DNA from: Rhodobacteraceae bacterium HTCC2150
GTDB lineage: Bacteria; Pseudomonadota; Alphaproteobacteria; Rhodobacterales; Rhodobacteraceae
Direction: 5' to 3'
DNA length: 64,000 nt
NCBI GenBank assembly: GCA_000169395.1
Contig: AAXZ01000002.1
Coordinates: 124,001 to 188,000, forward strand
A model generated the notes under the pieces. That model was not told the DNA's origin. It did not search any database and saw only the letters and a list, made by a program, of their open reading frames with translations. The position numbers and the translations under genes were made by a program. Every line of letters begins with the position of its first letter. Within the stretch, counting starts at the first letter, position 1. Below are positions 43,973-53,051 of the stretch, piece after piece.

Positions 43973-46657
43973 ATGACTGTGACCGTCGGCCACGACAGCC
44001 AAAAAACCCGCCGCACTCTAAGTGTTGGTTCATCTTCCATTGCCTATTATTCGATCCCAGCGGCGCAAGCTGCCGGTCTTGGCGATTTCTCAAATCTGCC
44101 TGCATCGCTTAAAGTTGTGCTTGAAAACATGTTGCGCTTTGAAGATGGCAAAACGGTCAATGTTGACGACATCAAAGCATTCGCTGAGTGGGGTGCCAAA
44201 GGCGGCAAGAACCCTCGTGAAATCGCTTACCGTCCTGCACGCGTTTTGTTGCAAGATTTCACCGGTGTTCCAGCCGTTGTTGATCTGGCCGCGATGCGTG
44301 ATGCGATCATTTCCCTTGGTGGTGACGCTGACAAAATCAACCCGCTGAACCCTGTTGATCTGGTTATTGACCACTCCGTTATGATCGATGAGTTTGGCAA
44401 CCCACGCGCATTCCAAATGAATGTGGATCGCGAATATGAACGCAACATGGAACGCTATACATTCCTTAAATGGGGTCAAAAAGCGTTTGATAACTTCCGC
44501 GTTGTTCCACCCGGCACAGGCATTTGTCACCAAGTGAACCTAGAGTATCTTTCACAAACTGTTTGGACAGACAAAGACCAAGACGGTGTTGAAGTGGCCT
44601 ATCCAGACACGCTTGTTGGTACAGACAGCCACACAACTATGGTGAACGGTGCTGCTGTTCTCGGTTGGGGCGTTGGCGGCATTGAGGCCGAGGCCGCAAT
44701 GTTGGGCCAACCAATTTCCATGCTGATCCCAGAAGTTATCGGTTTCAAACTAACTGGTTCCATGATGGAAGGCACAACAGGTACTGACCTTGTGCTTAAA
44801 GTTGTTGAATTGCTGCGCGCCAAGGGCGTTGTTGGCAAATTCGTTGAATTTTACGGTGACGGCCTTGATCGTTTGCCATTGGCGGATCGCGCAACCATCG
44901 GCAACATGGCACCAGAATACGGCGCAACTTGTGGCTTCTTCCCAATTGATAACGAAACACTTCGTTACTTGCGCACAACGGGCCGCGACGAAGAGCGTGT
45001 TGCCTTGGTTGAAGCATATGCCAAAGAAAATGGTTTCTGGCGTGATGCAGATTACAATCCGATCTATACAGACACGCTTGAATTGGACATGGGTACAATC
45101 GTTCCTGCCATTTCCGGTCCTAAACGCCCACAAGATTACGTGGCACTGACTGAAGGCCAATCAGCATTTCACAATGAAATGGAAAACACTTTCAAACGCC
45201 CAATGGGCAAAGAAGTGGCTGTTGCGGGCGAAGATTACACAATGGAAAGCGGCAAAGTTGTAATCGCGTCCATTACATCCTGTACCAACACATCAAACCC
45301 CTACGTGATGATCGGTGCGGGCCTTGTGGCGCGTAAAGCGGCCGCATTGGGTCTGAACCGCAAACCTTGGGTTAAAACATCACTTGCACCAGGTTCGCAG
45401 GTTGTTTCAGCTTATCTAGAAGCGGCTGATTTGCAAAAAGACCTTGATGCATTGGGCTTTAACCTTGTTGGTTATGGTTGCACGACGTGTATCGGTAACT
45501 CTGGTCCGATCCAAAAAGAATTGTCTGACGCCATTGCTGAGGGCGACTTGGTGGCGACATCTGTTCTGTCAGGTAACCGCAACTTTGAAGGTCGGATTTC
45601 ACCGGACGTTCGCGCCAACTACTTGGCGTCGCCTCCCCTTGTTGTGGCTTATGCCATCGCTGGTACGCTTGACATCAATCTGGCAACAGACGTCATCGGC
45701 ACTGACAAAGACGGCAACGACGTTTACCTGAAAGACATTTGGCCAACGACGCAAGAAGTTGCCGAAATGGTTGAACAGACTGTGACGCGCGAAGCCTTCT
45801 TGGAAAAATACGCTGACGTATTTAAGGGCGACGAAAAATGGCAGGGTGTGGAAACAACCGAGGCTAAAACTTACGACTGGCCAGCGGCATCCACCTACGT
45901 TCAAAACCCACCTTACTTCCAAGGCATGGGCCAAGAACCTGGTGTGATCTCAAACCTAGAAAACGCCCGCGTTATGGCGATTTTGGGCGACATGATCACA
46001 ACTGACCACATTTCCCCTGCTGGTTCATTCAAAGACACCACGCCGGCGGGTCAATATCTGTTGGAGCATCAAGTTCCAGCGCGCGAGTTTAACTCTTATG
46101 GCTCTCGTCGTGGTAACCACCAGATCATGATGCGCGGCACGTTTGCCAACATCCGCATCAAAAACGAAATGCTTGATGGCACAGAGGGTGGCTACACCTT
46201 GGGTCCAGATGGCAAGGAAACATCGATCTATGATGCGGCCATGGCGTATCAAGAAACTGGCACGCCGCTGGTTGTCTTTGGTGGTGAACAGTATGGTGCG
46301 GGATCATCTCGTGACTGGGCGGCCAAAGGTACGGCATTGTTGGGCGTGAAAGCCGTGATTGCAGAAAGCTTTGAGCGTATTCACCGTTCCAACTTGGTTG
46401 GCATGGGTGTAATCCCGTTTGAATTTACGGGTGGTGCATCACGCAAATCCTTGGGCCTAAAAGGTGACGAGACTGTTTCTATCAGCGGTCTGGACACTAT
46501 TTCACCATTGGCCGAAGTACCTTGTACAATCACCATGGGTGACGGTTCGGTCAAAGAGATTTCTTTGAAGTGCCGCATCGATACAGCGATTGAGATTGAA
46601 TACATCGAACACGGCGGCGTTCTGCACTATGTGCTGCGCAACTTGGCCAAGTCATAA
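43973..46657 (+). CDS. acnA: Aconitate hydratase A
   Basis: This 894-residue [4Fe-4S] enzyme interconverts citrate and isocitrate in the TCA cycle. Cluster ligands lie in SITSCTNTSNP and YGCTTCIGNSGP. The IRP1-type order of domains and the swivel domain with QYGAGSSRDWAAKG are complete. It starts after a GAGGTG site and has a 257-base upstream gap; a strong terminator follows. Confidence 0.98.
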   Translation: MTVTVGHDSQKTRRTLSVGSSSIAYYSIPAAQAAGLGDFSNLPASLKVVLENMLRFEDGKTVNVDDIKAFAEWGAKGGKNPREIAYRPARVLLQDFTGVPAVVDLAAMRDAIISLGGDADKINPLNPVDLVIDHSVMIDEFGNPRAFQMNVDREYERNMERYTFLKWGQKAFDNFRVVPPGTGICHQVNLEYLSQTVWTDKDQDGVEVAYPDTLVGTDSHTTMVNGAAVLGWGVGGIEAEAAMLGQPISMLIPEVIGFKLTGSMMEGTTGTDLVLKVVELLRAKGVVGKFVEFYGDGLDRLPLADRATIGNMAPEYGATCGFFPIDNETLRYLRTTGRDEERVALVEAYAKENGFWRDADYNPIYTDTLELDMGTIVPAISGPKRPQDYVALTEGQSAFHNEMENTFKRPMGKEVAVAGEDYTMESGKVVIASITSCTNTSNPYVMIGAGLVARKAAALGLNRKPWVKTSLAPGSQVVSAYLEAADLQKDLDALGFNLVGYGCTTCIGNSGPIQKELSDAIAEGDLVATSVLSGNRNFEGRISPDVRANYLASPPLVVAYAIAGTLDINLATDVIGTDKDGNDVYLKDIWPTTQEVAEMVEQTVTREAFLEKYADVFKGDEKWQGVETTEAKTYDWPAASTYVQNPPYFQGMGQEPGVISNLENARVMAILGDMITTDHISPAGSFKDTTPAGQYLLEHQVPAREFNSYGSRRGNHQIMMRGTFANIRIKNEMLDGTEGGYTLGPDGKETSIYDAAMAYQETGTPLVVFGGEQYGAGSSRDWAAKGTALLGVKAVIAESFERIHRSNLVGMGVIPFEFTGGASRKSLGLKGDETVSISGLDTISPLAEVPCTITMGDGSVKEISLKCRIDTAIEIEYIEHGGVLHYVLRNLAKS

Positions 46658-46681
46658 GACTTACCAACATTAAAAATTGTG

Positions 46682-46714
46682 AAAAAGGCGGGCACTGTTG
46701 TCCGCCTTTTTCGT
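46682..46714 (+). terminator. Rho-independent terminator of acnA
   Basis: AAAAAGGCGG and CCGCCTTTTT form a 10-bp stem with a 10-base loop, followed by CGTTTC. It lies 25 bases after the acnA stop and may work in both directions. Confidence 0.88.
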
Positions 46715-47133
46715 TTCTGTTGCCTTCAAATTGAAACAAACGGGGCGCACTGGGCGCGCCTAACATCCATGACATTAAGCGCTATTCAAATTGGAAACTT
46801 GTAAAAATTAAGTATGAAGATGACACCATTCGCTAGGATCTTCATACATCAGGTAAAGCTTGAACCTTCCAAAACCGTGCGAGCGGCAACTTATAAGTGA
46901 TTTCGAATCCATCAATACAACCCAAGTATATAATTTCATTCAGAAAATCGGTAATTTTAAACAAAAAAATTGTATTAAAATACTTAGTATATTAAAAATT
47001 TTATTGAGATAACTCACGTGATTTTACCTGTTTTAGACGAATGAACTTTGATTTTTTCAACCGTTAAACAATGATCTTTGCAAAATACCAACCACCGGAA
47101 AACACGTAAAACAAACACCTAGGGATTTTACTT
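46715..47133. other. AT-rich gene-free region before a Hint-domain gene
   Basis: About 420 bases between acnA and the second Hint-domain gene carry no supported reading frame. The part from about 46900 to 47060 is markedly AT-rich (long A and T runs) compared with neighbouring coding sequence. It probably holds the promoter of the 47134 gene. An imperfect direct/inverted element (ATTCAAATTGGAAAC, then GAAGATGACACC) shows nothing I can name. Confidence 0.5.
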
Positions 47134-48027
47134 ATGCCAGTCTTCATAGCAACAAACACTGTTTTTTATCTTAATGGTGCTTGGAATTTTAATCACAGCG
47201 TAAGCATAACTTACACCGACAACAACGACAATAATTGGACCGTTGGTGAGGGTATTTCAGAAGACGGTGGCGTCACGGCAAACGCCACCCTTCTCGGAAC
47301 CATAATCGTAAACGGAACGGCCTATCCACTTCTCCAAGAGAGTGGTGTCAATTATTCTTATCTCCTTTTTGACAATTCAATTGACGCCGCCCTAGCTCCG
47401 GCGGACTTAACGGGACTTGTTTCTCAACCCTTCCCTGCCTGTTTCAGTGAGGGTGCGTTGATTGCCACTCCCACCGGTGAGCTTGCAATAGAAAGCCTTT
47501 CGATTAACGACGAAATTCTGACCGCAGATGGCCAAATAATTACTGTGAAATGGATTGGTTTGCATAAAGTCATGCCAATATTTGCCGGATCAAAAACTGA
47601 TCCTGTGCGATTTATGGCTAGCTCTTTAGGTGATAGTGTGCCCAGTCAGGATCTAATCGTCACGTCTGATCACGGCATGATTTTGGACGATTTGGTAATC
47701 AACGCGAGCGCCTTGGTGAATGGCAATACTATCAAATATGTTACCGCGTCCGAGCTGCCCACGCGTGTGACTTACTACCACCTAGAAACAGCGAACCACG
47801 ATGTTATCATCGCCAATGGGGCGCCTGCTGAAACTTTCATTGATTATCGTGATCGAGCTGCGTTTGATAACCACGCTGAATACATTTCCCTTTATGGTGC
47901 CGAACGGATCATCCCCGAAATGGATCGCCCGCGGATTTCGTCAGCCCGAATGGTGCCAGATGTGATCAAGGCACGGCTGGGGATCAAGGACTGCGTTGAT
48001 CAGCTAGACGATACACGTGTCGCCTAA
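47134..48027 (+). CDS. Second Hint-domain (Hedgehog/intein-like) protein
   Basis: This 297-residue protein has an asparagine-rich beta N-terminal region (residues 1-100, unrecognised), then a Hint_2 domain from Cys103 (ACFSEGALIATPTGELAIESL). It shares with the 20564 gene the blocks VTSDHGMILDD, INASALVNG, YYHLETANH and PAETFIDYRDRAAFDN. There is no signal peptide. Role unknown; self-processing at Cys103 is possible. The AT-rich upstream region is unusual for the genome. Confidence 0.86.
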   Translation: MPVFIATNTVFYLNGAWNFNHSVSITYTDNNDNNWTVGEGISEDGGVTANATLLGTIIVNGTAYPLLQESGVNYSYLLFDNSIDAALAPADLTGLVSQPFPACFSEGALIATPTGELAIESLSINDEILTADGQIITVKWIGLHKVMPIFAGSKTDPVRFMASSLGDSVPSQDLIVTSDHGMILDDLVINASALVNGNTIKYVTASELPTRVTYYHLETANHDVIIANGAPAETFIDYRDRAAFDNHAEYISLYGAERIIPEMDRPRISSARMVPDVIKARLGIKDCVDQLDDTRVA

Positions 48028-48035
48028 ATAGATTA

Positions 48036-48063
48036 AACCGCCGTCGCTATGTCGGCGGCGGTT
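48036..48063 (+). terminator. Hairpin after the 47134 gene
   Basis: AACCGCCG and CGGCGGTT form a GC-rich stem nine bases after the gene stop. The T-run is missing, so it is a terminator-like structure rather than a canonical terminator. Confidence 0.5.
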
Positions 48064-48126
48064 AATCCATCGTAACGGCATCCGCACGTGGTTGTTCCAA
48101 CTACACACTTCTGCGTAAATAAGCGC

Positions 48127-48576
48127 ATGAAAAATCATCTTGATATACCCCCGTTTTGGACATTAGGCGCCATTATAACGAGTTGGCTTTTGTCCGGCTT
48201 GGCCCCGATTGCATTGGTAGACATCGCCTTCATTAGATTAATCGCCCCCATGATAATGCTGTGCGCCATGCTTTTGATTGTTTGGTCTGGGTTTTGGGTT
48301 CGACGAAAAATGACCGGCATCGAACCACGCAAACAGCCCACCTCATTAATTGTCGAAGGTCCCTACAGGCTGTCCCGCAATCCAATTTATTTGGCAATGG
48401 TTGTTATGTCTTTTGGTTTCGCACTTTGGTTAAGCGCGTTATCGGCAATATTACCCGTCATAGGGTTGGTATTTGTCTTAAGAAATCGCTTTGTCTTACC
48501 GGAAGAGGCCGTACTTATCGACACCTTTGGTGATGAGGCGCACGCGTATATCAGACAAACGAGACGCTGGGTTTGA
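48127..48576 (+). CDS. Isoprenylcysteine carboxylmethyltransferase-like membrane protein
   Basis: This 149-residue protein (ATG 48127) has four membrane helices and the ICMT/PEMT-type motif EGPYRLSRNPIYLAM, followed by PEEAVLIDTFGDEAHAYIRQTRRW near the C-terminus that resembles the SAM-binding end of these methyltransferases. The lipid or small-molecule substrate is unknown. It lies alone, 63 bases after the Hint gene hairpin. Confidence 0.87.
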   Translation: MKNHLDIPPFWTLGAIITSWLLSGLAPIALVDIAFIRLIAPMIMLCAMLLIVWSGFWVRRKMTGIEPRKQPTSLIVEGPYRLSRNPIYLAMVVMSFGFALWLSALSAILPVIGLVFVLRNRFVLPEEAVLIDTFGDEAHAYIRQTRRWV

Positions 48577-48612
48577 AATAGCCATCTTCCCACAAAATGA
48601 ACGTGTCTCTGG

Positions 48613-49014
48613 TTAGTGATGCCCAAGTCGTTCTGTGATTGTCCTTAGATACTTGGTACGCTGAGTCGTCATATCATTAATACACATTTGACGAATTAGC
48701 CCAGATCCATTTCCACCCATTGCCGACGCGATCTCAAAGCTACAATAAGGTTCTCGAAATGCCTCAAAACCAATTTGAGAGGGCTGCAAATTTTTTCTCA
48801 ATTCCAAGGCAAATGCATTTGATTTCCCTTCTAGCCGAGCAATCTCCCGATCTAAACTGATATATGCAGCTACCATTTGCTTTTCCAAAAAGTCGGCCAA
48901 ATCGACAAGACAGTAACTTTTTTCAGCGTTACTCATTCCGGAACAATTCTCATCTGCGCTAACGCCACCAGACAAGAAAATTGCTGCAAAAAACGTGACA
49001 AGCATTCGTTTCAT
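48613..49014 (-). CDS. LprI-like periplasmic protein (lysozyme inhibitor family)
   Basis: This 133-residue protein starts with a signal peptide (cleaved after about SGGVSA) and shows the LprI/DUF1311 pattern: cysteines at CSGMSNAEKSYC, an acidic-aromatic helix, FEAFREPYCSFEIAS and MCINDMTTQRTKYL. The disulfide-bonded helical family was linked to lysozyme inhibition in other bacteria. Function here is inferred only from the family. Confidence 0.8.
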   Translation of the reverse strand: MKRMLVTFFAAIFLSGGVSADENCSGMSNAEKSYCLVDLADFLEKQMVAAYISLDREIARLEGKSNAFALELRKNLQPSQIGFEAFREPYCSFEIASAMGGNGSGLIRQMCINDMTTQRTKYLRTITERLGHH

Positions 49015-49126
49015 TTTAATCCAATCATAGACAATTAAAAAATTTCAAATTTACAGAGCACTACGGTCTCGGACTGTGTCACTCCTCACGACAAATATAG
49101 AGCCCTTTGGCTGAAATTTCCAAACT

Positions 49127-49669
49127 TTAGCTGTCGTTTGCCAATGCCTTGGTTAGGGCAGGTAGAAATCGGTTTTCATAGTCTGTGCCAACAAGTGGGC
49201 CTTGAAAGCGGAACAAGATAACGCCCTCACGCGACACGATGAAGGTTTCAGGCGGCGCCGTTACACCCCAATCAATTGCTGTGCGTCCTTTGGCGTCGAA
49301 TGCCACGCTGTTAAAGGGGTTTCCATCGCGCAAAAGGTACGCTGCGGCTTGGCTCGCTTGGTCTTTGAAATTCACGCCAACTATTGGCAAACCATCGGCC
49401 TGCATTTGCAACAAACGCGGGTGTTCAGCCCGACAAGGTGGGCACCAGCTGGCCCAGAAATTCACAAGCGTCACGCCATTGGCAAAACTGGCATCTGTCA
49501 CGGCTGGGTAATCTGCAAGTGTCTGTTCAATGATCGCGGGCTTTTGCATGCCAGCCAATGCCGAAGGTAAAATCCGGCTGTCCCCGCGTTGCATGCCCCA
49601 CATGAACATAACCGCTAGCCCCAAGAACAACAGGGGCGGCAAAACCATCAGCAGTGGGATTTTACGCAT
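49127..49669 (-). CDS. ccmG: Cytochrome c maturation thioredoxin CcmG/DsbE
   Basis: This roughly 180-residue membrane-anchored thioredoxin has the active site WCPPC (Cys76 and Cys79 in WASWCPPCRAEHP) and a cis-proline in TAPPETFIV. It keeps the apocytochrome haem-binding cysteines reduced in the periplasm. The start is ATG 49669, overlapping the ccmD stop (TAA 49662-49664). It is the last gene of the ccm operon. Confidence 0.93.
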   Translation of the reverse strand: MRKIPLLMVLPPLLFLGLAVMFMWGMQRGDSRILPSALAGMQKPAIIEQTLADYPAVTDASFANGVTLVNFWASWCPPCRAEHPRLLQMQADGLPIVGVNFKDQASQAAAYLLRDGNPFNSVAFDAKGRTAIDWGVTAPPETFIVSREGVILFRFQGPLVGTDYENRFLPALTKALANDS

Positions 49670-49811
49670 CACGCTGCGCCTCGGCCTTGTTCAAAGCAGC
49701 CTTAACCGCCTTAGATTTACGCCATGACACAACAATCAGGCCAATCAGCAGCACTAGGCTGGCACCATAGGCCATGAACACGTCTAACGCATATTTACCC
49801 AACTCAGGCAT
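49662..49811 (-). CDS. ccmD: Haem exporter subunit CcmD
   Basis: This 49-residue protein, too short for most gene finders, is encoded from ATG 49811 to TAA at 49662-49664. It begins MPELGKYALDVFMAYGASLV, with one membrane helix (about residues 12-30) followed by a basic tail (SWRKSKAVKAAL). This is the size, topology and position of CcmD. It overlaps ccmC by 8 bases and ccmG by 8 bases. It supports release of haem-bound CcmE from CcmABC. Confidence 0.88.
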   Translation of the reverse strand: MPELGKYALDVFMAYGASLVLLIGLIVVSWRKSKAVKAALNKAEAQRDA

Positions 49812-50541
49812 TTTGGCCCCCTTCACGTCGTAAAATAGCCGCCAAACGTTCAGCGCGAATGGCCGTACGCGCGCGAATTAAAACGAGACTTACGAATAAC
49901 AATGCAAATCCCAACATAGACAGGATCAACGGATAAAAGAACACATCCGAAATCGTACGCCCCCCTGTTGCCACAGGAACGGATGTACCTTGGTGCAATC
50001 CTTGATCCCAAAATTTGACAGCGTAACGAGACAGGATCGCAAAAACCGATCCCACCAAACAGGTGATGGACGTCAAATCAGATGCAGTTTCACGATCTTC
50101 CAATGCAGACCAAAGCGCCATGTAACCTAAGTAAAACAAAAACAGGATCAAAAATGAGGTAAGCCGCGGATCCCATACCCAATACGTGCCCCACATGGGT
50201 TTGCCCCAAATCGCCCCAGTCAGTAAGGCAACCAGGGTCAGGATCGCCCCAACTGGTGCAGCGGCTTTGGCACAAAGGGCACTGACGGGATGGCGGCGGA
50301 TCAACCAAATCAAACTGGCTACCAGCATCATCAACCACGCGTTAATCGCCATTAAAGCGGCTGGTACGTGGATAAATATGATCTTTACGGTCGCTCCTTG
50401 GCGCGCATCCTCTGGTGTTAGAAAAAATCCCCACCCAAGACCAACAACCATCGTCACAGCGGTCAGAACCACCAAAAATGGCAGGATTTTTCCGGTAAAA
50501 CCCATAAATTTCTGCGGATTGGCATAAGTCCAAATCGACAT
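49804..50541 (-). CDS. ccmC: Haem exporter protein CcmC
   Basis: This 245-residue membrane protein has six helices and the haem-handling tryptophan-rich motif GKPMWGTYWVWDPRLTS, with flanking histidines. It loads haem onto CcmE. The start MSIWTYANPQK (50541) is the usual one; a 12-residue upstream extension is unlikely. Overlaps ccmD by 8 bases; ccmB is 90 bases upstream. Confidence 0.94.
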   Translation of the reverse strand: MSIWTYANPQKFMGFTGKILPFLVVLTAVTMVVGLGWGFFLTPEDARQGATVKIIFIHVPAALMAINAWLMMLVASLIWLIRRHPVSALCAKAAAPVGAILTLVALLTGAIWGKPMWGTYWVWDPRLTSFLILFLFYLGYMALWSALEDRETASDLTSITCLVGSVFAILSRYAVKFWDQGLHQGTSVPVATGGRTISDVFFYPLILSMLGFALLFVSLVLIRARTAIRAERLAAILRREGGQNA

Positions 50542-50631
50542 AACTGGCCCTTTTCTCACTTCATCCTGTTGGATCAAAAAATGCCTTAGCTGGCAACAAA
50601 AAATTCTGTGACAAATCAGCCCTGAAACGCG

Positions 50632-51288
50632 TCACCGTAAATTCGCCCGCAAGGCTTGGGCGGCCGCGAATGGTAAAATTGCAAGACACCCAAGGCTGAT
50701 CGCCGTAAGCAATGCCAAGGGGGCGGATGTTTCTTGACCGCTGATGCCACGGCGAACGATTTCCATACCGAAAATCAATGTTGGCACATAAAGCGGTAAA
50801 ACCAACAGCGACAACAACAGACTGCCGCGCTTTAAGCCCACGCATAGTGCTGCACCAAAAGCGCCGATGACACTAAGGCTGGGCGAACCCACGATAAGGC
50901 TAACCACCAACCAAAAATAGCCCTCGGCAGGAAGGTTAAGCAAAGCCCCCAAAAAGGGCGCCACAATGATCAATGGCAGTGCCGTAGTTAACCAATGTGC
51001 CGTGGCTTTCGCTAAAACGACCCCCGCCAAGGGGATTGGGGCAAGGGCAAGGTGATCAAGTGCGCCGTCCTCATAATCCAGTTGAAACAAGCGATCCAAA
51101 GACAAAAGGCATGCAAGCAAGGCCCCGATCCACAAAATCCCGGGGGCAACTGATGCAAGTTGTGCCGGCTCAGAACCAAGCCCAAAGGGCACCAAGACCA
51201 CCAACACTAAAAAGAACGCTAGCGCCAACCCAAAACCACCGCCAGCCCGCATGGCCAATTTTATATCCCTCAACAACAACGCCCTCAT
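50632..51288 (-). CDS. ccmB: Haem exporter protein CcmB
   Basis: This 218-residue six-helix membrane protein is the permease of the CcmAB transporter. The MRALLLRDIKLAMRAGGG start, FQLDYEDGALDHLALAPIP and the VGSPSLSVIGAFGAALCVG segment match CcmB. It overlaps ccmA by four bases. Length normal. Confidence 0.95.
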   Translation of the reverse strand: MRALLLRDIKLAMRAGGGFGLALAFFLVLVVLVPFGLGSEPAQLASVAPGILWIGALLACLLSLDRLFQLDYEDGALDHLALAPIPLAGVVLAKATAHWLTTALPLIIVAPFLGALLNLPAEGYFWLVVSLIVGSPSLSVIGAFGAALCVGLKRGSLLLSLLVLPLYVPTLIFGMEIVRRGISGQETSAPLALLTAISLGCLAILPFAAAQALRANLR

Positions 51289-51908
51289 AGCGCGCTGCCT
51301 TCTAAAAAGGGATCAAATTCGGTTTGGGCTGTGGCGACAAATTCTTGCATATCAAGAATTGTGGCCTTTTGATCAAGTGCAACATGGGTGGCAATCATTG
51401 CCACGCCGCCTTGGGCCAAATGCGCGGCCAGTGCGGCATCAAACAACGTGATACTGGCGGTATCCAATGAAACGGTTGGCTCGTCTAAAATCCAAACCGC
51501 GCGATCCGCAACGATCAAACGCGCCAAACCTAGGCGACGCTTTTGGCCAGCCGACAATGATGCAGCGGCGCGTTCGGATAAGTTTTCTAAGTTAAACGCA
51601 GTCAAGGCGCGTGCGATCAACGCGGGGTGTGATCCATAAATCGATTGCCAGAATTCAAGGTTTTCTTGCACCGTCAGCTGCGCCTTTATGGCGTCCAGAT
51701 GGCCCGCAAAAATTAGGCTATCCTCATCAACCTCAACCTGACCTTCAGCGGGCAATTGCAATCCGGCGATTGTGCGCAAGAGGCTGGTTTTACCGCTGCC
51801 ATTAGGGCCATGCAGGATCACGGCGCACCCTGCCCCAATGGTCATGTTCAATCCTTGGATCAACCGTCGCCCCCCACGCGCAACCGAAAGATTATTCAGC
51901 GTTAACAT
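51285..51908 (-). CDS. ccmA: Haem exporter ATP-binding protein CcmA
   Basis: This 207-residue ABC ATPase drives haem release in cytochrome c maturation. Walker A is GPNGSGKT (residues 34-41), the ABC signature is LSAGQKRRLGLARL, and Walker B is AVWILDEP. The start MLTLNNLSVARGGRR (51908) fits the family; an upstream in-frame extension overlaps the preceding gene and is not conserved. It lies 2 bases after the Mth938 gene. Confidence 0.95.
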   Translation of the reverse strand: MLTLNNLSVARGGRRLIQGLNMTIGAGCAVILHGPNGSGKTSLLRTIAGLQLPAEGQVEVDEDSLIFAGHLDAIKAQLTVQENLEFWQSIYGSHPALIARALTAFNLENLSERAAASLSAGQKRRLGLARLIVADRAVWILDEPTVSLDTASITLFDAALAAHLAQGGVAMIATHVALDQKATILDMQEFVATAQTEFDPFLEGSAL

Positions 51909-51910
51909 GT

Positions 51911-52264
51911 TCAGACAGGCACCAAGGCCGCAGCGACACGGCGCCGTTCGGACAATAGGATGTTGTATGTGCGACAAGCAGAGGGCGAGGGCATTACCTC
52001 AAGCCCGATACCAATTTCCTCTAGGGCATCACGCATTTCATCAGGTGCATGAGCAATATCTGCACCCGTTCCCAAGAATATCACATCAACCTGATCAGCC
52101 AGTGCCAACAGTGCGGTCAAATCGTCCAAGCCGCCCCATTTCTGTGCGGCATTCGGCAGGGCCAAAACAGGGCCTTCAATGACCTTGCCACCGACACGAA
52201 AAAAGCCCGAACCATAGCCATCAATAGGCATTGCCGTGTCAAAAATCATCTCGTTCATTTGCAT
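51911..52264 (-). CDS. Mth938-domain (NDUFAF3-like) protein
   Basis: This 117-residue protein belongs to the Mth938 family (DUF498/NDUFAF3): GYGSGFFRVGGKVIEGPVLAL, VDVIFLGTGADIAHAPDEM, and SACRTYNILLSERRRVAAAL. The start 52264 follows AGGAGG. In Rhodobacterales it lies between secF and ccmA, as here. Function uncertain; a link to respiratory complex assembly is suggested by the mitochondrial relative. Confidence 0.9.
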   Translation of the reverse strand: MQMNEMIFDTAMPIDGYGSGFFRVGGKVIEGPVLALPNAAQKWGGLDDLTALLALADQVDVIFLGTGADIAHAPDEMRDALEEIGIGLEVMPSPSACRTYNILLSERRRVAAALVPV

Positions 52265-52301
52265 GGGCCACTGGCCTCCTGAATATCGTTGAGCAACGGC
52301 T

Positions 52302-53051
52302 TTAAACCGCAAGCAAACCATTAAGCGCAGAAACCGCGATAATGGTGTAGGCCACCCAGCGATAAAGCTTTTCTTTCGCCGGATCAAACAACCAAGTGCC
52401 TATCATGAGGGTTGTCATGTAAACCGGTATCATCAACAGGCCAATTACAAACGGTGTCCAATGCCAAATGTCTGTAATGGCAAAGACAACCAACAGGATG
52501 ATATCCGTCAAAAACAGGAACAACATGATGCTTGCCCGAATGGCCGAGATAGAAATCGAGCGCGCCATGTAGATCAATATCACAGGCGGCCCCGTTAGCC
52601 CCACAGCACCGCCCAACAGGCCCGACAAGACCCCAACGCAATAGATCATCCACCGCGCGAGTTCACCGCGATACCGAATACCACTGATGAGTGTGGATAA
52701 AACCAATAGTGCAACGATCGACACGACATAGCGAAACACTTCGGCTGACAAGGTGGTCAGCAACCAAACGCCAACCGGCACCCCAAACAGAACCCCTAGT
52801 GTTAGGCGAAAAACATCCCGAATGTGCCCCTCGCGAATAACGCGAGGCAAAGCGGGAATTGGCCCAAAGATGTCAAAGGCCAAAACCGTTATGATCACCC
52901 AAACCGGTGGCAGGACTTGGGCTGCAAATGGTAAATACACCATCGAAGTTCCAAAGCCGGAAAATCCGCGCACCAAGCCGCCAAACCCCACGCCGATGAA
53001 CAATAACCAAAGCCCATCGGTTGCAACGGCGGCGCTAAATACGCTTTCCAC
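52302..53051 (-). CDS. TauE/SafE-family sulfite/organic acid exporter
   Basis: This 249-residue protein has seven to eight membrane helices and the TauE/SafE signature GFGGLVRGFSGFGTSMVYLPF near the N-terminus and GLLGGAVGLTGPPVILIYMA in the second half. It starts directly after the secF stop (one base spacing) and may be co-transcribed. The substrate is likely a small anion such as sulfite or sulfoacetate; this cannot be told from sequence. Confidence 0.9.
   Translation of the reverse strand: MESVFSAAVATDGLWLLFIGVGFGGLVRGFSGFGTSMVYLPFAAQVLPPVWVIITVLAFDIFGPIPALPRVIREGHIRDVFRLTLGVLFGVPVGVWLLTTLSAEVFRYVVSIVALLVLSTLISGIRYRGELARWMIYCVGVLSGLLGGAVGLTGPPVILIYMARSISISAIRASIMLFLFLTDIILLVVFAITDIWHWTPFVIGLLMIPVYMTTLMIGTWLFDPAKEKLYRWVAYTIIAVSALNGLLAV

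Noticed and set aside
44090-44533. Minus-strand 147-residue frame inside acnA
   Set aside because: It is antisense to a full-length aconitase with all domains in the plus frame.
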